Below are positions 48,795 to 60,181 of a stretch of 64,000 nt of DNA, in pieces (position 1 is the first letter of the stretch; every line of letters starts with the position of its first letter). Both the position numbers and the translations under genes were made by a program. The DNA is from Anseranas semipalmata (taxonomy: Eukaryota; Chordata; Aves; Anseriformes; Anseranatidae), in assembly GCA_013399115.1 (NCBI GenBank), contig VXAA01001233.1:186001-250000 (forward strand). Reading direction: 5' to 3'. The notes under the pieces were generated by a model. The model did no database searches. It was not told the origin of the DNA and saw nothing but the letters and a program-made list of their open reading frames with translations.

Positions 48795-51700
48795 CGCGAA
48801 CTCGGATCAGTCAGAATAAAAGATGAGGGAGCTCTGTCTCGCTGCAGTGTGCCTCGGCTGAGGAGTGAGTAGCTAGCTTGAGGAAACAGATAGAATCGTG
48901 GCATTATTTATGACACATCGTCAGTGCTATTTCAGTGATTAAATAATTAGGGAGAGAGATTAAAAACTACTCTAAATGAGCTGAATTCTTAAACTCTCCC
49001 TCCTCCCCTACCTAGGCCGGCTGTAAGGATTTTTAAGCCTTGCATCTTGAAAACAGCTGGCAAAATGAAGCGTGGCAGCCCGATAAATATACACATCTGC
49101 AGCAGCACGGCAACACGAGGCGTGTGGGGTGCTTCTGGGGGGACAGCAGCGCTGCACCTGCTGCGCGAGAAGAGCTGGTGCCTCGGCACGGCCCAGAAGC
49201 AGAGCACCGCGGCTCGGCGGAGCGCATTTTGGTTCGGGCGCTGCCGCCCAGCCACCAATGGGCACGGGGGGGCTCGGAGGGGCACCACGGCTGCAGCCCG
49301 GGGGCCGCACTCCCTGGGCGGGCCGGGATGACCCGTGGGACATGGTGCTGCCACCAGGAGACCACAGAGGGGTCAGCTGTTAGGTGGGTAGCGCGGTGAT
49401 ACCCTCAGAAAGGGAAAAAATAGCCCTGGTGCAAAGCTTTCCCCATCCCTGAAAGGAACCTCACGGGGGGTTATTCTGTTCTCTCCGCTCTTTTCTCTGC
49501 TATTTTCACATTATAGTTCATCTAGGAGCTGCACCTGCTGAGACACACTCTTACATGGAGATTTATCAAATTACCGCTGTCCATCGAGTCAAACAGGTGA
49601 AAAAATCCCTGTGGGGTTGCCTTGACACAGCCCGAACCATTTGCTAATGAATTATTTCCTCCTACTTAGAGGAGGCTTAGTAGACAAATTGCTTTCAATG
49701 GCTACAGTAAGGTAGTAAAAGGGAATTTGTGGGGGATGAAAATGGGGAAGCAGCTGTGAAAATGGAGATGTCAGACGGGCTGAAGCTAAAAGAAGGCAAA
49801 AGCAATGGTTCCTAAGTGAGACCATTGTGCTCCAGTAAGACACATCGCAGCGTGTTAGGGAGCCTTGGTTGGAACAGATGCCACTGTGGATTTGGGAAAC
49901 GGAGTTAAGCTTTTCTAAGTATTTATATCACTGGTCAAGCTGCTGCAGGACAAATTTAGATGTGACCAGAGAAATCCCAAATGAACATCCCTGGCAGAGC
50001 AGGCTGTGGCACAGCCCCACAGAGGTGCCCACCGTTGCATTCGCACACACAACCTGGGGACAACAGCATAAATATCCATAGGGCTGACAAAGCCATGCTC
50101 TCCCTTCTTCCCCTGTGAAACATGAACAAGCTCAGCAGCAAAACAAGAAGTGTTAGGTAGAAAGAGACAAAGCGTCAAGCTTTTAGGTAGAAGACTGGAA
50201 ACGACATGTCCCAAATAAAACTGTCTTTAAATTTGTCTCTTCCTAACCTGTGGCCCACCCCATGGGCTGGGCTCCCAAACCCCTGCTTCGCGCAGGGAGA
50301 ACTCTGGGACAGTCCCTGGAAGGAGCTCTGGGGGAGCGAAGCACAAATGCCTTCCCGGCAGAGCGCGACACGTTTGCCAAGCAGCCCTTGCGATGCGCTG
50401 CTGGCAGAGCTGCAGGCGGGCCCTCCTGGCTCTGCCTCCGACGCGCAGCCTGCGCCCACGCTGCACCCCCTCGGCACGAGATGTGAGTGACGAGATCTGG
50501 GCAGCGTGCTCTGCCTTCCCAGCAGCGGCAGCATCGAGACCCAGCACGGAGTACAACTTCGTGGATATAGTACGGAGAGGCACAATCCAGAGGCAAATCC
50601 ACAAAAAGAAGTGAATAAAATATAGTTACGTGTATCCGGTCCTACGAGCAAGCCCGGTTTTGTAGCACAGAACTGGGTCTTGCCAAAGTCAGAAGTGCTT
50701 CTGTCACTGCATCCTCCTCTTTACATTTTTGTGCAGGCAGAGGTTTTTTTGCTTGGGGTCCTGTTGTTTTGTGCTTCTCATTTCAGCTGCCAGAAAGTGC
50801 TGAGAGCTGCTTTGGCACTTGGGCTGGCATCCTTCTCTGAGCAAGATGCTTTCTAAAAATGAGTGCCTTTTGTCCCTCTCCCTTTAAACATGTACACTAC
50901 TTTCTGAGGTTTATAAAGACAGCAGCAATTTTCTGGGAAGTGGTTAATTAAGGGCAAACCATAACAGTTCATGCGAATGAGTGCCTAGAGCTGGCAGAGG
51001 AGCCACGCTCCATATCAAACCTGGAATTTAAAAAAGCAAACTTCCTGTTTCTTAAACAACACTTTTTGGTACTTGAATATTCCATTACATTTTAAAAACA
51101 GAGGTTTAAATACCAGCTACCCCCAAAATCTGGAACATCTCACAGTGATGGACAAAACTCCTGACAAAACAGCCCATTTCTGGCTGAAAGGGCTGATTTT
51201 CACCACCCGCCAGTGAGATGGGGCTTGTGGGAGGGTTCTGGGGCTTCCGGGGGGTACGTAGTTTGCAGATTTAATAACTAATAGAGAACTTCTGGAGAAG
51301 TGCTGGACTGAGATGGAGCGTTTCCCAGAGCAGCAGCACGCTGCACGCCCCGTCTCCCGAGCCATATCACCGCTCACATGCGGTGTGTGGTACAAATCCA
51401 TGTGTCCAATAGTTTTTCCTAAAAAGACCTTTTAGACCTCACCCAAACACCATTTTTGCAGTTGGACGAAGTTTCTCCACAATATTTCTGTGCACAACTC
51501 CATCTGCGGGTTGCAAAAGCAACTCTAAAAGAAGAATGCCATATTTATATGGGGGCACGACAACAGCTTGTTAGCAGGCACAGACCAGCCAGACCGCTAC
51601 AGAAGAACAGGGGGGCATCTACTTGAACTAAAAGGGAATTTGGGAACTAATTTTCAGCTAACCGAAGTTGCTGATGCTCAGATACTTCTCACATAAGCAT

Positions 51701-52227
51701 GAAAGGGAAATAGAGTGTTAAAAATTAAAATGCTTTGCAGCATTCACTAATTCAGTTGAACTCGTTCACTTCCCAAGCGCATCCTCGCCGCTGAATTCAC
51801 TGGCGGAATCATTCACCAAAACGGGGTTTATTGTGCCGTTCTTACCAAAGAATTTGGCCTCCTTTCTCCCCAGGCGTCCCCACAGACTCCTGTTGAGGAA
51901 GTTACGTCCCGCAGCCAGTGCCTCCGTGCTCCCCACCGGAACGCTGCCGGGGCCGCCCCGCACCACGCCGCCAGGCCTTCAGATTGCCGCCAGACCCAAC
52001 AAGCACACTGCTCGCTGCAGAGTGCCTTCTGCATATATGCGTTGCCCACGTACCCAGACACCATGCTTTCCTGTGCCATTTGCAGCTATATGACTTGCAC
52101 CACTCCCACCTAATGCACTCGGCAACACTTCGCCTCTTGCCCATCCTCCAGGGACACCAAGCACCCGCCTGCTCGGGGCGGGATTTTTCCGTGCATTTCT
52201 GCTTTGCCCTCCCCAGAAGCAGAAACG
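48795..52227. other. Unannotated stretch
   Basis: AT-rich at 48890-49000 and 49500-49700; CpG-rich at about 49160-49340; GC-leaning at 50240-50500; AT-rich at 50880-51120 and 51640-51770; CpG-containing at 51900-52000. No gene, RNA gene or dispersed repeat is recognised. Confidence 0.5.
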
Positions 52228-52260
52228 CTCCAGCTGATCTCCAGCTGATCTCCAGCTGAT
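52228..52260 (+). repeat. CTCCAGCTGAT x3 tandem repeat
   Basis: Three perfect consecutive copies of an 11-base unit, followed by the first four bases of a fourth. Each unit carries the E-box CAGCTG, so three E-boxes lie exactly 11 bases apart, about one helical turn. Slippage is the simplest explanation. Confidence 0.96.
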
Positions 52261-53939
52261 CTCCCCTTGCTGAGTTTAAGACAGCTTCTACAAAGAGATT
52301 CCCACATGTGGCCTGGTAAGAAGCCCAGCACCTCCATTCCCGACACATGCAGCTGCATGCAAGGGAAAGCCCTCTGCCTAGAGGGGCACGAGCTACTCGG
52401 CTGCTCCCTTCGCAACAAGAACAAAAGACACATTAACAGAAAAGGAAAGGCACTAATTGCAACAAGTACCCCCATAGCATTCCAAAACTTTAGACACAAC
52501 AGGGAAAAACTCATTATTATCTAAGAATACTGATGTAAAACTAGAAAACATAACCAGATTCTGCAAATCAGATAAATGGAAAAGCAGCAGCAAGGATGTG
52601 CTATAAAAGCACGCCCTCATTTGCCTCCTGAGGAGCTGGGAGACTTCACCAAAGGCTGGGTATGGCCATGGAGCTGTTGGTGCAGTCGGTGCCTTTTCTC
52701 CAAGAGGCGCTGAGCACCCGATCGCAAAAGGCGAAGCAGGGAAACTCGGGGCAGCTCCCAGCGGGTGGAGGAGACGCCCAGCTGCAAGAGCACCTCGTGG
52801 GCTGGGGGACGCGGCGACCGGGCTGGAGCTGCTGGGGGGAAGGAAGGAGGAAGGCAGATGCGTAGAGCTCGAGGAACGCCCTGCCAAGCCGCCACCCTGC
52901 GACCCGTACGCCGGCCTGGTGCTGCGCTCCCGTCTGAGCGGCTCCCCAGCGGCCGCAGCGCATCAGAGCTGCAGCTCAGCCTCCAGCCAGCACCTGCCCT
53001 GCACAAAGCTTCCAGGCGCTGCTCGCAAGATATGGAGAGTTTGTTAATTTGTTTTTTAATCCAGAACTTGTCCCTGTGTCTTTTCACATCCGAAATACCA
53101 TCTTGGGGTGTGGAACAATATAATTGAAGCCAGAACAATAAGAGACACTGGTTTCCCAGAACGTGTCTGGAGCTAACCAAGCCCTGCCAGCCCAGCACAC
53201 TGCCGCACGCTTTGCCTCTCATGCCGCCGGGTTGTCCATCTGCAGCTCTAACTCACAAATATGCATCATGCACAGATCATTAGCTTGACTTATAGAAAAA
53301 ACTTCTGCATAAAATGAAAATGCAATTAATGCTGCTGTGGAGCTGAGTGCCAGAGTGACGGGCAGCGGAGACGGGTGGCATGGACCACGCTGCTGTGGGG
53401 ATGGGGTGCAGAGTGGGGCCCAGGGGGTGTTTTTGGGAGCAGTGCATCCAGGTGAGCAATGTGCAAAGAGGCCTTCCAGAAAAAAATAAAACTCACCATT
53501 TTTCATGAAAAGCAATGAGTCCAAGGAAGCCTAATGCTTATTTCACAAAAGATAAATACAGCTAATCACAGCACTTTGATTTATTATGCATCCTTCAGGT
53601 CCCAAGCATCCCTGCACATGAGCAAACTTAATGTCTAGAGCAGCATCGTTACTACAAGGTAAACCTGTATTTATGATGTGATAGCATCTGCTCTGCCATA
53701 GCTTTAAATTAAAAGGTTGGCATGGCAACAGATGCTCCCACACTGCTGTGTCTGCCTCGTGCTGCCATTTTGCTCAGGATCCCTGGTGGGTTTAGGATTA
53801 ACCGCCTACAGTATTTCAGTTTGACTAACGAAGCCGTTTTTGGCTGAAGCATCAAACAAACAGCTGAAGCCTTAGCGCGGACTGTGTACTTTTTGTTGCC
53901 TAGCTGCCCTGTAATTTCAAAAACGCGTCTTTCTGAATT
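52261..53939. other. Unannotated stretch
   Basis: AT-leaning at 52430-52610, GC-rich at 52690-52960, AT-leaning at 53240-53330 and 53470-53720. A 201-codon - frame (52617-53222) crosses the GC-rich patch with other frames open on both strands and has no recognised domain. Confidence 0.5.
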
Positions 53940-54200
53940 CTCGCTATTTTGGGCACCCCGAGCTCCTCCTCGACGCGCTGCCAAGCGGCAGCGACGCACT
54001 GAGCTGAGCACCAGGCCCTGGTGAACACCGCGCTCGATGGGCATCACCGCTCCTGCTGCTTCCGCTGCGCCGCAGCACGCCGAGCAGCTCGCCAGCGCCG
54101 GGGCCGCCCGCGTTCCCGAGCTGGGGACGTGCCGCACGCCGCACGCTCTGCGCTGCCTCGCCCCGCTGCCACCCGCGGCAGCACGGCAGGGCCTGCGAGT
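53940..54200. other. CpG-dense block (candidate CpG island)
   Basis: Closely spaced CpG throughout, with repeated GCCGC and GCGCC motifs. It lies about 270 bases upstream of the exon-like stretch at 54468-54637, so if that exon were real this block would be a plausible promoter or first-exon region. That link is inference only. Confidence 0.42.
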
Positions 54201-54467
54201 GGCACTTCGGTACTTTTAGAGCATTTTCCGTCCCTCCGAGGTATGTGCACATTATAATACATGACATACGCTGTAATTGCTCTGGCTCCACCCGCAGCAC
54301 TGACTGGGCAGGAAAACCTTCCCCAGCCCAGCTCAGGTTGCCCTGTGTGCGGTGTCAGCCCAGCTCACTCTGAATTTCTGAAGCAGAAGTGGCCACTAAT
54401 GAGAGATTTTTCAAAGCAAGAAGAAAAACCTGTCTGAAGAAACAGATCTCATTTTCTTGCCTCTCAG

Positions 54468-54637
54468 GGATGCTTTGTATGAACTGCAGCAGTTTCCACA
54501 TCTCAAGATTTTGGGTTCCATGTCACCAGATGCAGTTCTTCCTCAGAAGGCACTGGAAGCTTCCAGTCATTTCTGGGTAGAAAACACATATGGGGCTCAT
54601 CTGATTCTTGAAGACAACTGGTTAACATGCAAATGGA
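54468..54637 (+). other. Candidate internal exon (170 bases, unrecognised protein)
   Basis: A pyrimidine-rich tract ending CTTGCCTCTCAG places an acceptor AG at 54466-54467, and GTAAGC at 54638-54643 matches a donor well. Between them one frame is open for 56 codons with one base left over at each end; it starts DALYELQQFPHLKILG. Codon choice looks protein-like and CpG is absent, unlike the adjacent CpG block. I cannot name a family, and 56 open codons could arise by chance. Another + frame is open across most of it (54389-54580). Best read as an exon candidate or exonic relic. Confidence 0.2.
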
Positions 54638-54643
54638 GTAAGC

Positions 54644-55679
54644 ATCTCTTAACAAATGCTATCTAACTGGTCCTTCCGTAAATCAGATGGCTTTTTTCCA
54701 AAGCAAGGCTGGAAAAGCCTCATGAAAGACTGGAGAGAGTCATGCTGCCCGGGACACAAAAGGAAGCATGAAATGAAAAGCATCTGAACAGATACAACCC
54801 TGCTTGCTCCAGCACACCTGAAGCAGGACATCTGAAGGTTTCTGAGCGCTCCCAGCAGGGCAGGATCCTGCAGGTGAGCTGGGTGGGCCAGGAGGGTACG
54901 GTCTTCTTGAAGGCAGGGGAGACAGGTGCAATAAGCAGGAGAAGGCCATTAAGAACAGGGAAAGAAAACCAATCCTTTTCATACCTTTAATAAAAAAAAA
55001 GTTTAAAGAGGAGATTGTTTTATGGTGTGGTCAGTTTGAGACATTTCCCAGCACGGTGCATCCCTGCTGGCAGCCTTCCCAAAGCCAGTGCGTGCTGCCA
55101 GGCTCACCGGTGTCCGGGCAGAGGCTTTGGGCTACGCTCAGCTGTGCTGCCTTAGGTAACTCACCAGGCAGCAGTATCACCACAAACATGAAAGCGGGGA
55201 TGTTCAGACAAGTGGCAACTTCAGTATGGAAGAAAAATATTGCTCACAGCAAAGTTACAAAGCTTACATTTGGGGGTCAGTTTTATTTTCAGAGGTGTTG
55301 TCAGGTACGTTATTCAGAAATAGCACCACGATACGCAGCAGACAGGACAGGTCAAGAATGCAGCCAAATGCTTTCAAAACAATTGCTGCAAACAGCTCTA
55401 CAGTTGTTGGAAGTTATTACCAAATCCTAATATTAAAAAGGGATCTATTAACAGCCTTCCTGAGCTTTCCAAAAGGCAGATCAGTTCTCCCCATAGCAAA
55501 CTCCCCAGTAAGCCAAATTTCCTTTTCCTCACCGCACCCTCCAGCTGCACGCATCCGCTCACCGCACCAACAGCACGAGGCACTGGCTCCTGTAATCGGC
55601 TTTCGCGCTGTTCCCAGCCTCCGCTCTCGCAGCAGCCTTCTGCTCCAACATCTTCGCCTTCCTTTTCTTTAGACAGGAC
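54644..55679. other. Unannotated mixed stretch
   Basis: Mixed sequence with an A9 run at 54992-55000 and AT-leaning parts at 55210-55440. A 148-codon + frame (55226-55672) has no recognised domain. No dispersed repeat was found. Confidence 0.5.
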
Positions 55680-56420
55680 TTAACAACTCAAGGGCTGTGC
55701 ACCTAGACAACCTGTCTGGGGCTTTCTTAAGGACACTGCTGTCTCTTCTCTGGGCATCTCCTCTCTCCATCCCAGCCCCGCTGCTCTGCTGTGCCACGGC
55801 AGCTCTATGCCTGCCTGCAAGCATCCACAGCGCTGTGCACAGCTGGAAACATCAGCACCAAACCTACAGGCTGAGGTCCTTTTCCTGAATAAAGTATCGG
55901 TGGAAAGTAGAGGGCTGTACGTAGCATTTACTATCAAAAGGCCTGGGCTAATGGGGACGGTCTTGTGGGCAAGCGGTACTGAGCTAACCGGCGTTGAGGA
56001 GGTTTTGCCTGGATCCCCACGCAGTTGGCAGAACTCGAGTGAACAGAGTAAGGGGAGAACCACCCCTCGCCAGCACAGAAAGCTCCTGGGCAGCCTTGAG
56101 AGCAGCAGGGAGAGAGGAGGAGAATTCAAGCAAACTTTGTTTAACCCACGGATAACAATCCTTCTGATCAACCAAACCGGGAGCTGCTCTGAAGCTGAAA
56201 CAAGCGGCCACGAGATGCCGGCTGCCTTCCACGCAGGCGCTGCACTGCTGGGCCTTAATTGACTGATTTTCAAGAAGCCCTCAGCAGTGAAACTTTGTAT
56301 CGGCTGTGAAACATTGGCCGTAATTCTGGAAGTTGCAGAAAAGCTAGGGCAGAAACCAACCTGGGGTGAGGTGCCTGCAAATGAATCAACAGAACAGAAA
56401 CAGAAAAGCAATAACGACAT
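55680..56420 (-). other. 246-codon open frame, unrecognised
   Basis: This - strand frame is long for moderately GC-rich DNA. It begins with a short hydrophobic segment (MSLLLFCFCS), and the rest is Ser/Leu-rich without a recognised motif. The + strand is open opposite it for 151 codons (55807-56262), and no splice sites, promoter or polyadenylation context makes it a gene. Chance is the most likely explanation; an old retroelement fragment is possible because a primer-binding-site-like motif lies about 500 bases to the right. Confidence 0.1.
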
Positions 56421-57748
56421 AATTGGGACATATTAGGAAATAATTAGGAAAATAAGACTCTCATTTAAAAATAGTGCCATCTTATAAGGAACGGAATTAG
56501 GAAAGAGACGTACCGAACAGAAAAAAGACTGAACTGCCGAGACTAGTTTACTTACAGCAAGGCAATACCCAAATTCGTTTCCCAGGGACGTAGCACTGCT
56601 CAGGGCTCAGCCTATCTTCAAAGCACCACACAGGCAGAAGCTCGGCTTCACACTTCAGTCTTAAATTTAGCCCATTTCAAAACCCGGCACGCAGCACAGG
56701 CCTTCCCAGAGCTGAGCTCGCTCGGGTTCTTTGTCTCCCCATAGTTACCCAGTACGGGTGTTTCGCTCCCACCGAGACCCAGGTCGAGCTGGGAGGGCCC
56801 CGGGACACGGGGGGCCGGGGGGCTGCAGGCTCCCACACGGACATCAGAACGGGGCCAGGCTTGCTTCTGCACGGGCTCCCCTCACTCAGAACAAGTTATT
56901 TTAACAGTGGCGGGGGCTTGTCCGGGGTTAAGAGCGGCCCCCGTTACGTGTGTTCCCCTCTATTACCGTGCAGTGCCTGGTTGAGCGCTTTGGCAAGGCT
57001 TTATTAATTAATGCTCATTAACTAGCGAGCAGAGGCCCCCCTGTGCCCAACCCTCCCTGCCAGCGCTGCACGTGGGACGCGGTGGCTCCTGCAGCGGCCC
57101 GGCCCACCCTGCCCGTTGCCAAAGTTAAGCCAAGCAGGGCACAAGGGCTCGATATCGATGTGCGTTTGAAAGCTTCGCAGCTTCTTCCATTCAGAAATCC
57201 TTTCTGCATGCAGCAGAGCATCCTAAAATGAGAGAGGAACTCTTCAACCCATACGGTGCTGGTCCTGCTGGTCTGGATGCAGACTGGCACGTCTCCAGAC
57301 ATCGAGAGAAATCCCAGACCACAAATCTACAGTTCTCACATCTGACAGCCATCGGGACAGGCGGAGCCAACAGGCTTTCCAACAAGGAGTCTCAATTTCT
57401 CTCTATAGGCACCTTCACAATAAGTCAGAGGTTAAAGACAAGCCTTTGCCACCACTTAAGCTCCTCTGAACATTTTGTGGCCGGATCCGGCCTGGCACAA
57501 GACAGCGCTGCAGCCCCACGGGGCCACGCCGTGGCTCCAGGGACCCGGGGACCAGCCGCAGTCAGCCCGGCCGAGCCGTGGTTAAGCAGCGTGCTGCTGC
57601 GTCGGCCTTGCTGGCACACAGACGTACTGCTCCCCTTACTCAATCCGTGGTCACGCTTCCACACTGTTCCTTTGTCGATAACAAGCTTAAGTAGCTATAC
57701 AATCCAGCTCTTGCAGTTTAAACCTCAAGTTCAAACTTAGTAGATCCG
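56421..57748. other. Unannotated stretch containing a primer-binding-site-like motif
   Basis: AT-leaning at 56420-56560, GC-rich at 56720-56880, AT-rich at 57000-57020 with ATTAATTAAT, and mixed afterwards. The only notable motif is at 56911-56928, listed separately. No gene, RNA or dispersed repeat is recognised. Confidence 0.45.
56911..56928 (+). other. Sequence resembling a proline-tRNA retroviral primer-binding site
   Basis: The 18 bases match the widely known proline-tRNA primer-binding site at 15 positions by my alignment, and TTTTAACA just upstream ends in CA, as a terminal repeat would. I could not see a matching terminal-repeat pair, a TATA or AATAAA arrangement upstream, or any downstream gag-like frame. 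It may be a worn retroviral leader or a coincidence in a GC-rich patch. Confidence 0.15.
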
Positions 57749-57769
57749 TTATTTATTTATTTATTATTA
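57749..57769 (+). repeat. (TTAT)n microsatellite
   Basis: TTATTTATTTATTTATTATTA: about four TTAT units followed by one imperfect unit, within AT-rich sequence. Short and probably of no function. Confidence 0.9.
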
Positions 57770-59933
57770 CTGTCCTGAATCAAGGGAAAAAATCATGGCT
57801 ATTTTCATGAAAAAAAGGTCAAGATTTAACACCTCTCCCAGCAAGCCAAACAAAACAGCAGCAGGTTCCTAGTGAATACAGATCAGCCGGCCCAGCGAAG
57901 CCCATGTGAACCATGTCATTTTTCAATCAGGGGTCTGTCCTCCTACCTCATCCCTGGCTGCCAAGAGGTACAGACGTGCCAGACAGACGCAGGCTGAAGC
58001 GTTGCACTTGCTGGTGCTTTGGCTGCACATGAATGTATTCTTTCCACTGTTTCACCTAAAAGGGTTTCACAGGATTTTGGCAATAACAAAGTTAATTTGT
58101 GATGCATCAGTTAAAAGAAAACTGAAAAGGAATCCATGCGCACAGAAAGTAAATCTGCTAATGATCAGAAAATAGCTATGACAGAAATATCTAGATGTAA
58201 CAACCATCCTTCTGAAGAGAGGCAGAATCACGCAGTAAGCTGCCTACAGAACACAGGAACACAGAAGTGCCCGACTCAGGAAATCTCCACCAGGTAGAAG
58301 CGCAGAACAAAGCAGCAGAGCAACAAACGTGCTAGCGGCCGGAGGTGCAGGAGGTGCTCTTCCAGCTCTGCTCTCCCAGCAAAGACTCACTTGGGCACAG
58401 ACTCGTGTGAGACAAACCCAGGTCAGCCTCGAACGGCACCGTTTCTCCATTCTGCGAGCCCCAGACAACTTCAGAGATGCTTGGGACTGTTACTGTAAGA
58501 GATTCAGGGCCCTCGTTCACGCTGAGCAAGTAAACATTAAATTCAAATTCTACATCTCTGAAATTTTAATATTTAAATTTCAAAGTTAGGTTCAGGCCAA
58601 TCTGTCCTAATAATAGTTTTGTATTACTAAAAGAAATACCATACCTGTAAAGATATGAAATATATAATGCTGACAGTTATGTTTCTGCCATACTGATTTC
58701 TCATGTTTATAGGGATTTACATTTAAAATAAAGTTAACTATATTTAAAAGAGATCCCCCCTCTTCCACCCTGCTCAGGAATCCCGTCCCTGCCGGCACCA
58801 GGAGAGGCACCAGCTGCAGGTTCGCTGCTGTGCCCAGCCGACAGCAGCCTCACGAGCGGGGACGGAGGGGAGCTCCGACCGCAGCGGCAGAGCCGGACGG
58901 CAGAGCTGCCCTCTGCCAGCACGCTCACGCCTGCTCTGCTCCGCAGCCAGCAAAGATTTTGGTTACCATTAATTGGTACAGAGCAAAACAATTCCAACAA
59001 AACCTATCGCAAGGCTGCGTCACAAAGGGCATTGGCAATCAGCAGCAGCCGCATCTACAAGGACGAGCCTTTCTCCTCCGTCCGCGTGAGGGTGCTCCTG
59101 CACGGAGAGCAGCCCCTCGGTGTCGGTGTGTCCCGGCAGCGGCCGTGCTCAGGGGCCTCCACACAGAGCTGACCGGGGCTGGGAGAGGCCTGGCAGCCAA
59201 CGGGAGAGGCGTGCGGTGGCAGCGGAAGGCTCCCCGAGATGGGAGAACGAGGGGCCACGGCTCCTGCCGGAGGGGCAGCGCGGGGCCACCAGCCGCACGC
59301 ACGGTGTCCTCAGCAGCACTGGAAGGGGTTCATCCCTCCTGGCCCATCCCTGCTTACCAACACAGGCAACGCTCCTTGGACACCACCTCCATTACTCTTA
59401 AGACCAGATAGCTCTTTTATGGGGAATTAAAGAAAATCACAGCCTGTGCATATGTGCCTGTGTCCCTGCAGGAGAAGACCTGGCCCTCCTGTAGACCTGG
59501 CAGGAAGATGTTCTGGGCACGTTAAAACCTACAGCCACGGTGACAACATGCTCAGCATACAGCAAGCGCATCTGGAATGTGTTCAGTGCATTGTGCAGAG
59601 ATGCTGATCGTACCTGAGCGGCACACTCGGGACACCCACAGGCTGACAAACCGCTTTCAGCCCGCGGCTGCTCCCTGCCGCGAGCCAGGCCGAGGTGCTG
59701 CGGGTCGCTGCTGCAGCGGCAGGACACCACGGGAGAAGTAGTTCATTGGCAGCCTCCGAGTCTGGGGGCTCGGTTTTTATTTATTTTTAAAAAACCTCTT
59801 CCAGACCTACAAAGACTTGCAGTGCAATTACAGCAAAACACGCCCGCCCCCAGGTATTTTGCCATTTGCTGTTTCACGCAGGACAGTGCTGGGGTGAGGG
59901 CTGGCAGTGGCTGAGCCACCCCAGCAGCAGCCA
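57770..59933. other. Unannotated stretch, AT-rich then GC-rich
   Basis: AT-rich at 58060-58200 and 58530-58750, with an inverted repeat TGAAATTT (58559-58566) / AAATTTCA (58575-58582). GC- and CpG-rich at 58840-58950 and 59040-59310. The 193-codon + frame at 58830-59411 lies in that GC-rich part, is opposed by open - frames and has no recognised domain. Confidence 0.5.
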
Positions 59934-60181
59934 GGTGAGGAAATGGCCTTAAATTGCACCAGGGGAGGTTTAGGTTGGATATTAGGAAAAATTTCTTCAC
60001 TGAAGGGGTTGTGAGGCATTGGAACAGGCTGCCCAGGGAAGTGGTTGAATCCCCATCCCTGGAGGTCTTCAAAAAACACGTAGATGTAGAACTTAGTGAT
60101 ATGGTTTAATGGTGGACTTGGCTGTTCTAGGTTGAAGGTTTGGATCTTGGAGGTCTTTTCCAAGCTAAATGATTCTGTGAT
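59934..60181 (+). mobile_element. CR1 LINE, 5'-truncated 3' fragment
   Basis: About 250 bases match the 3' end of avian CR1 elements as I know them: the AGGTTGGATATTAGGAAAAA block, GGAACAGGCTGCCCAGGGAA, CCCCATCCCTGGAGGT and AGGTCTTTTCCAA, ending in the family's ATTCTGTGAT. CR1 is a non-LTR retrotransposon that inserts by target-primed reverse transcription, usually 5'-truncated and without target-site duplication; this copy shows both traits. It is in the sense orientation, keeps none of the reverse-transcriptase domain, and carries several point differences from the usual sequence, so it is an old inactive copy. Open frames on the opposite strand across it are antisense CR1 and not host genes. 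Confidence 0.93.

Noticed and set aside
59743..60163. Minus-strand open frames at the CR1 site
   Set aside because: They are antisense translation of the CR1 3' end.
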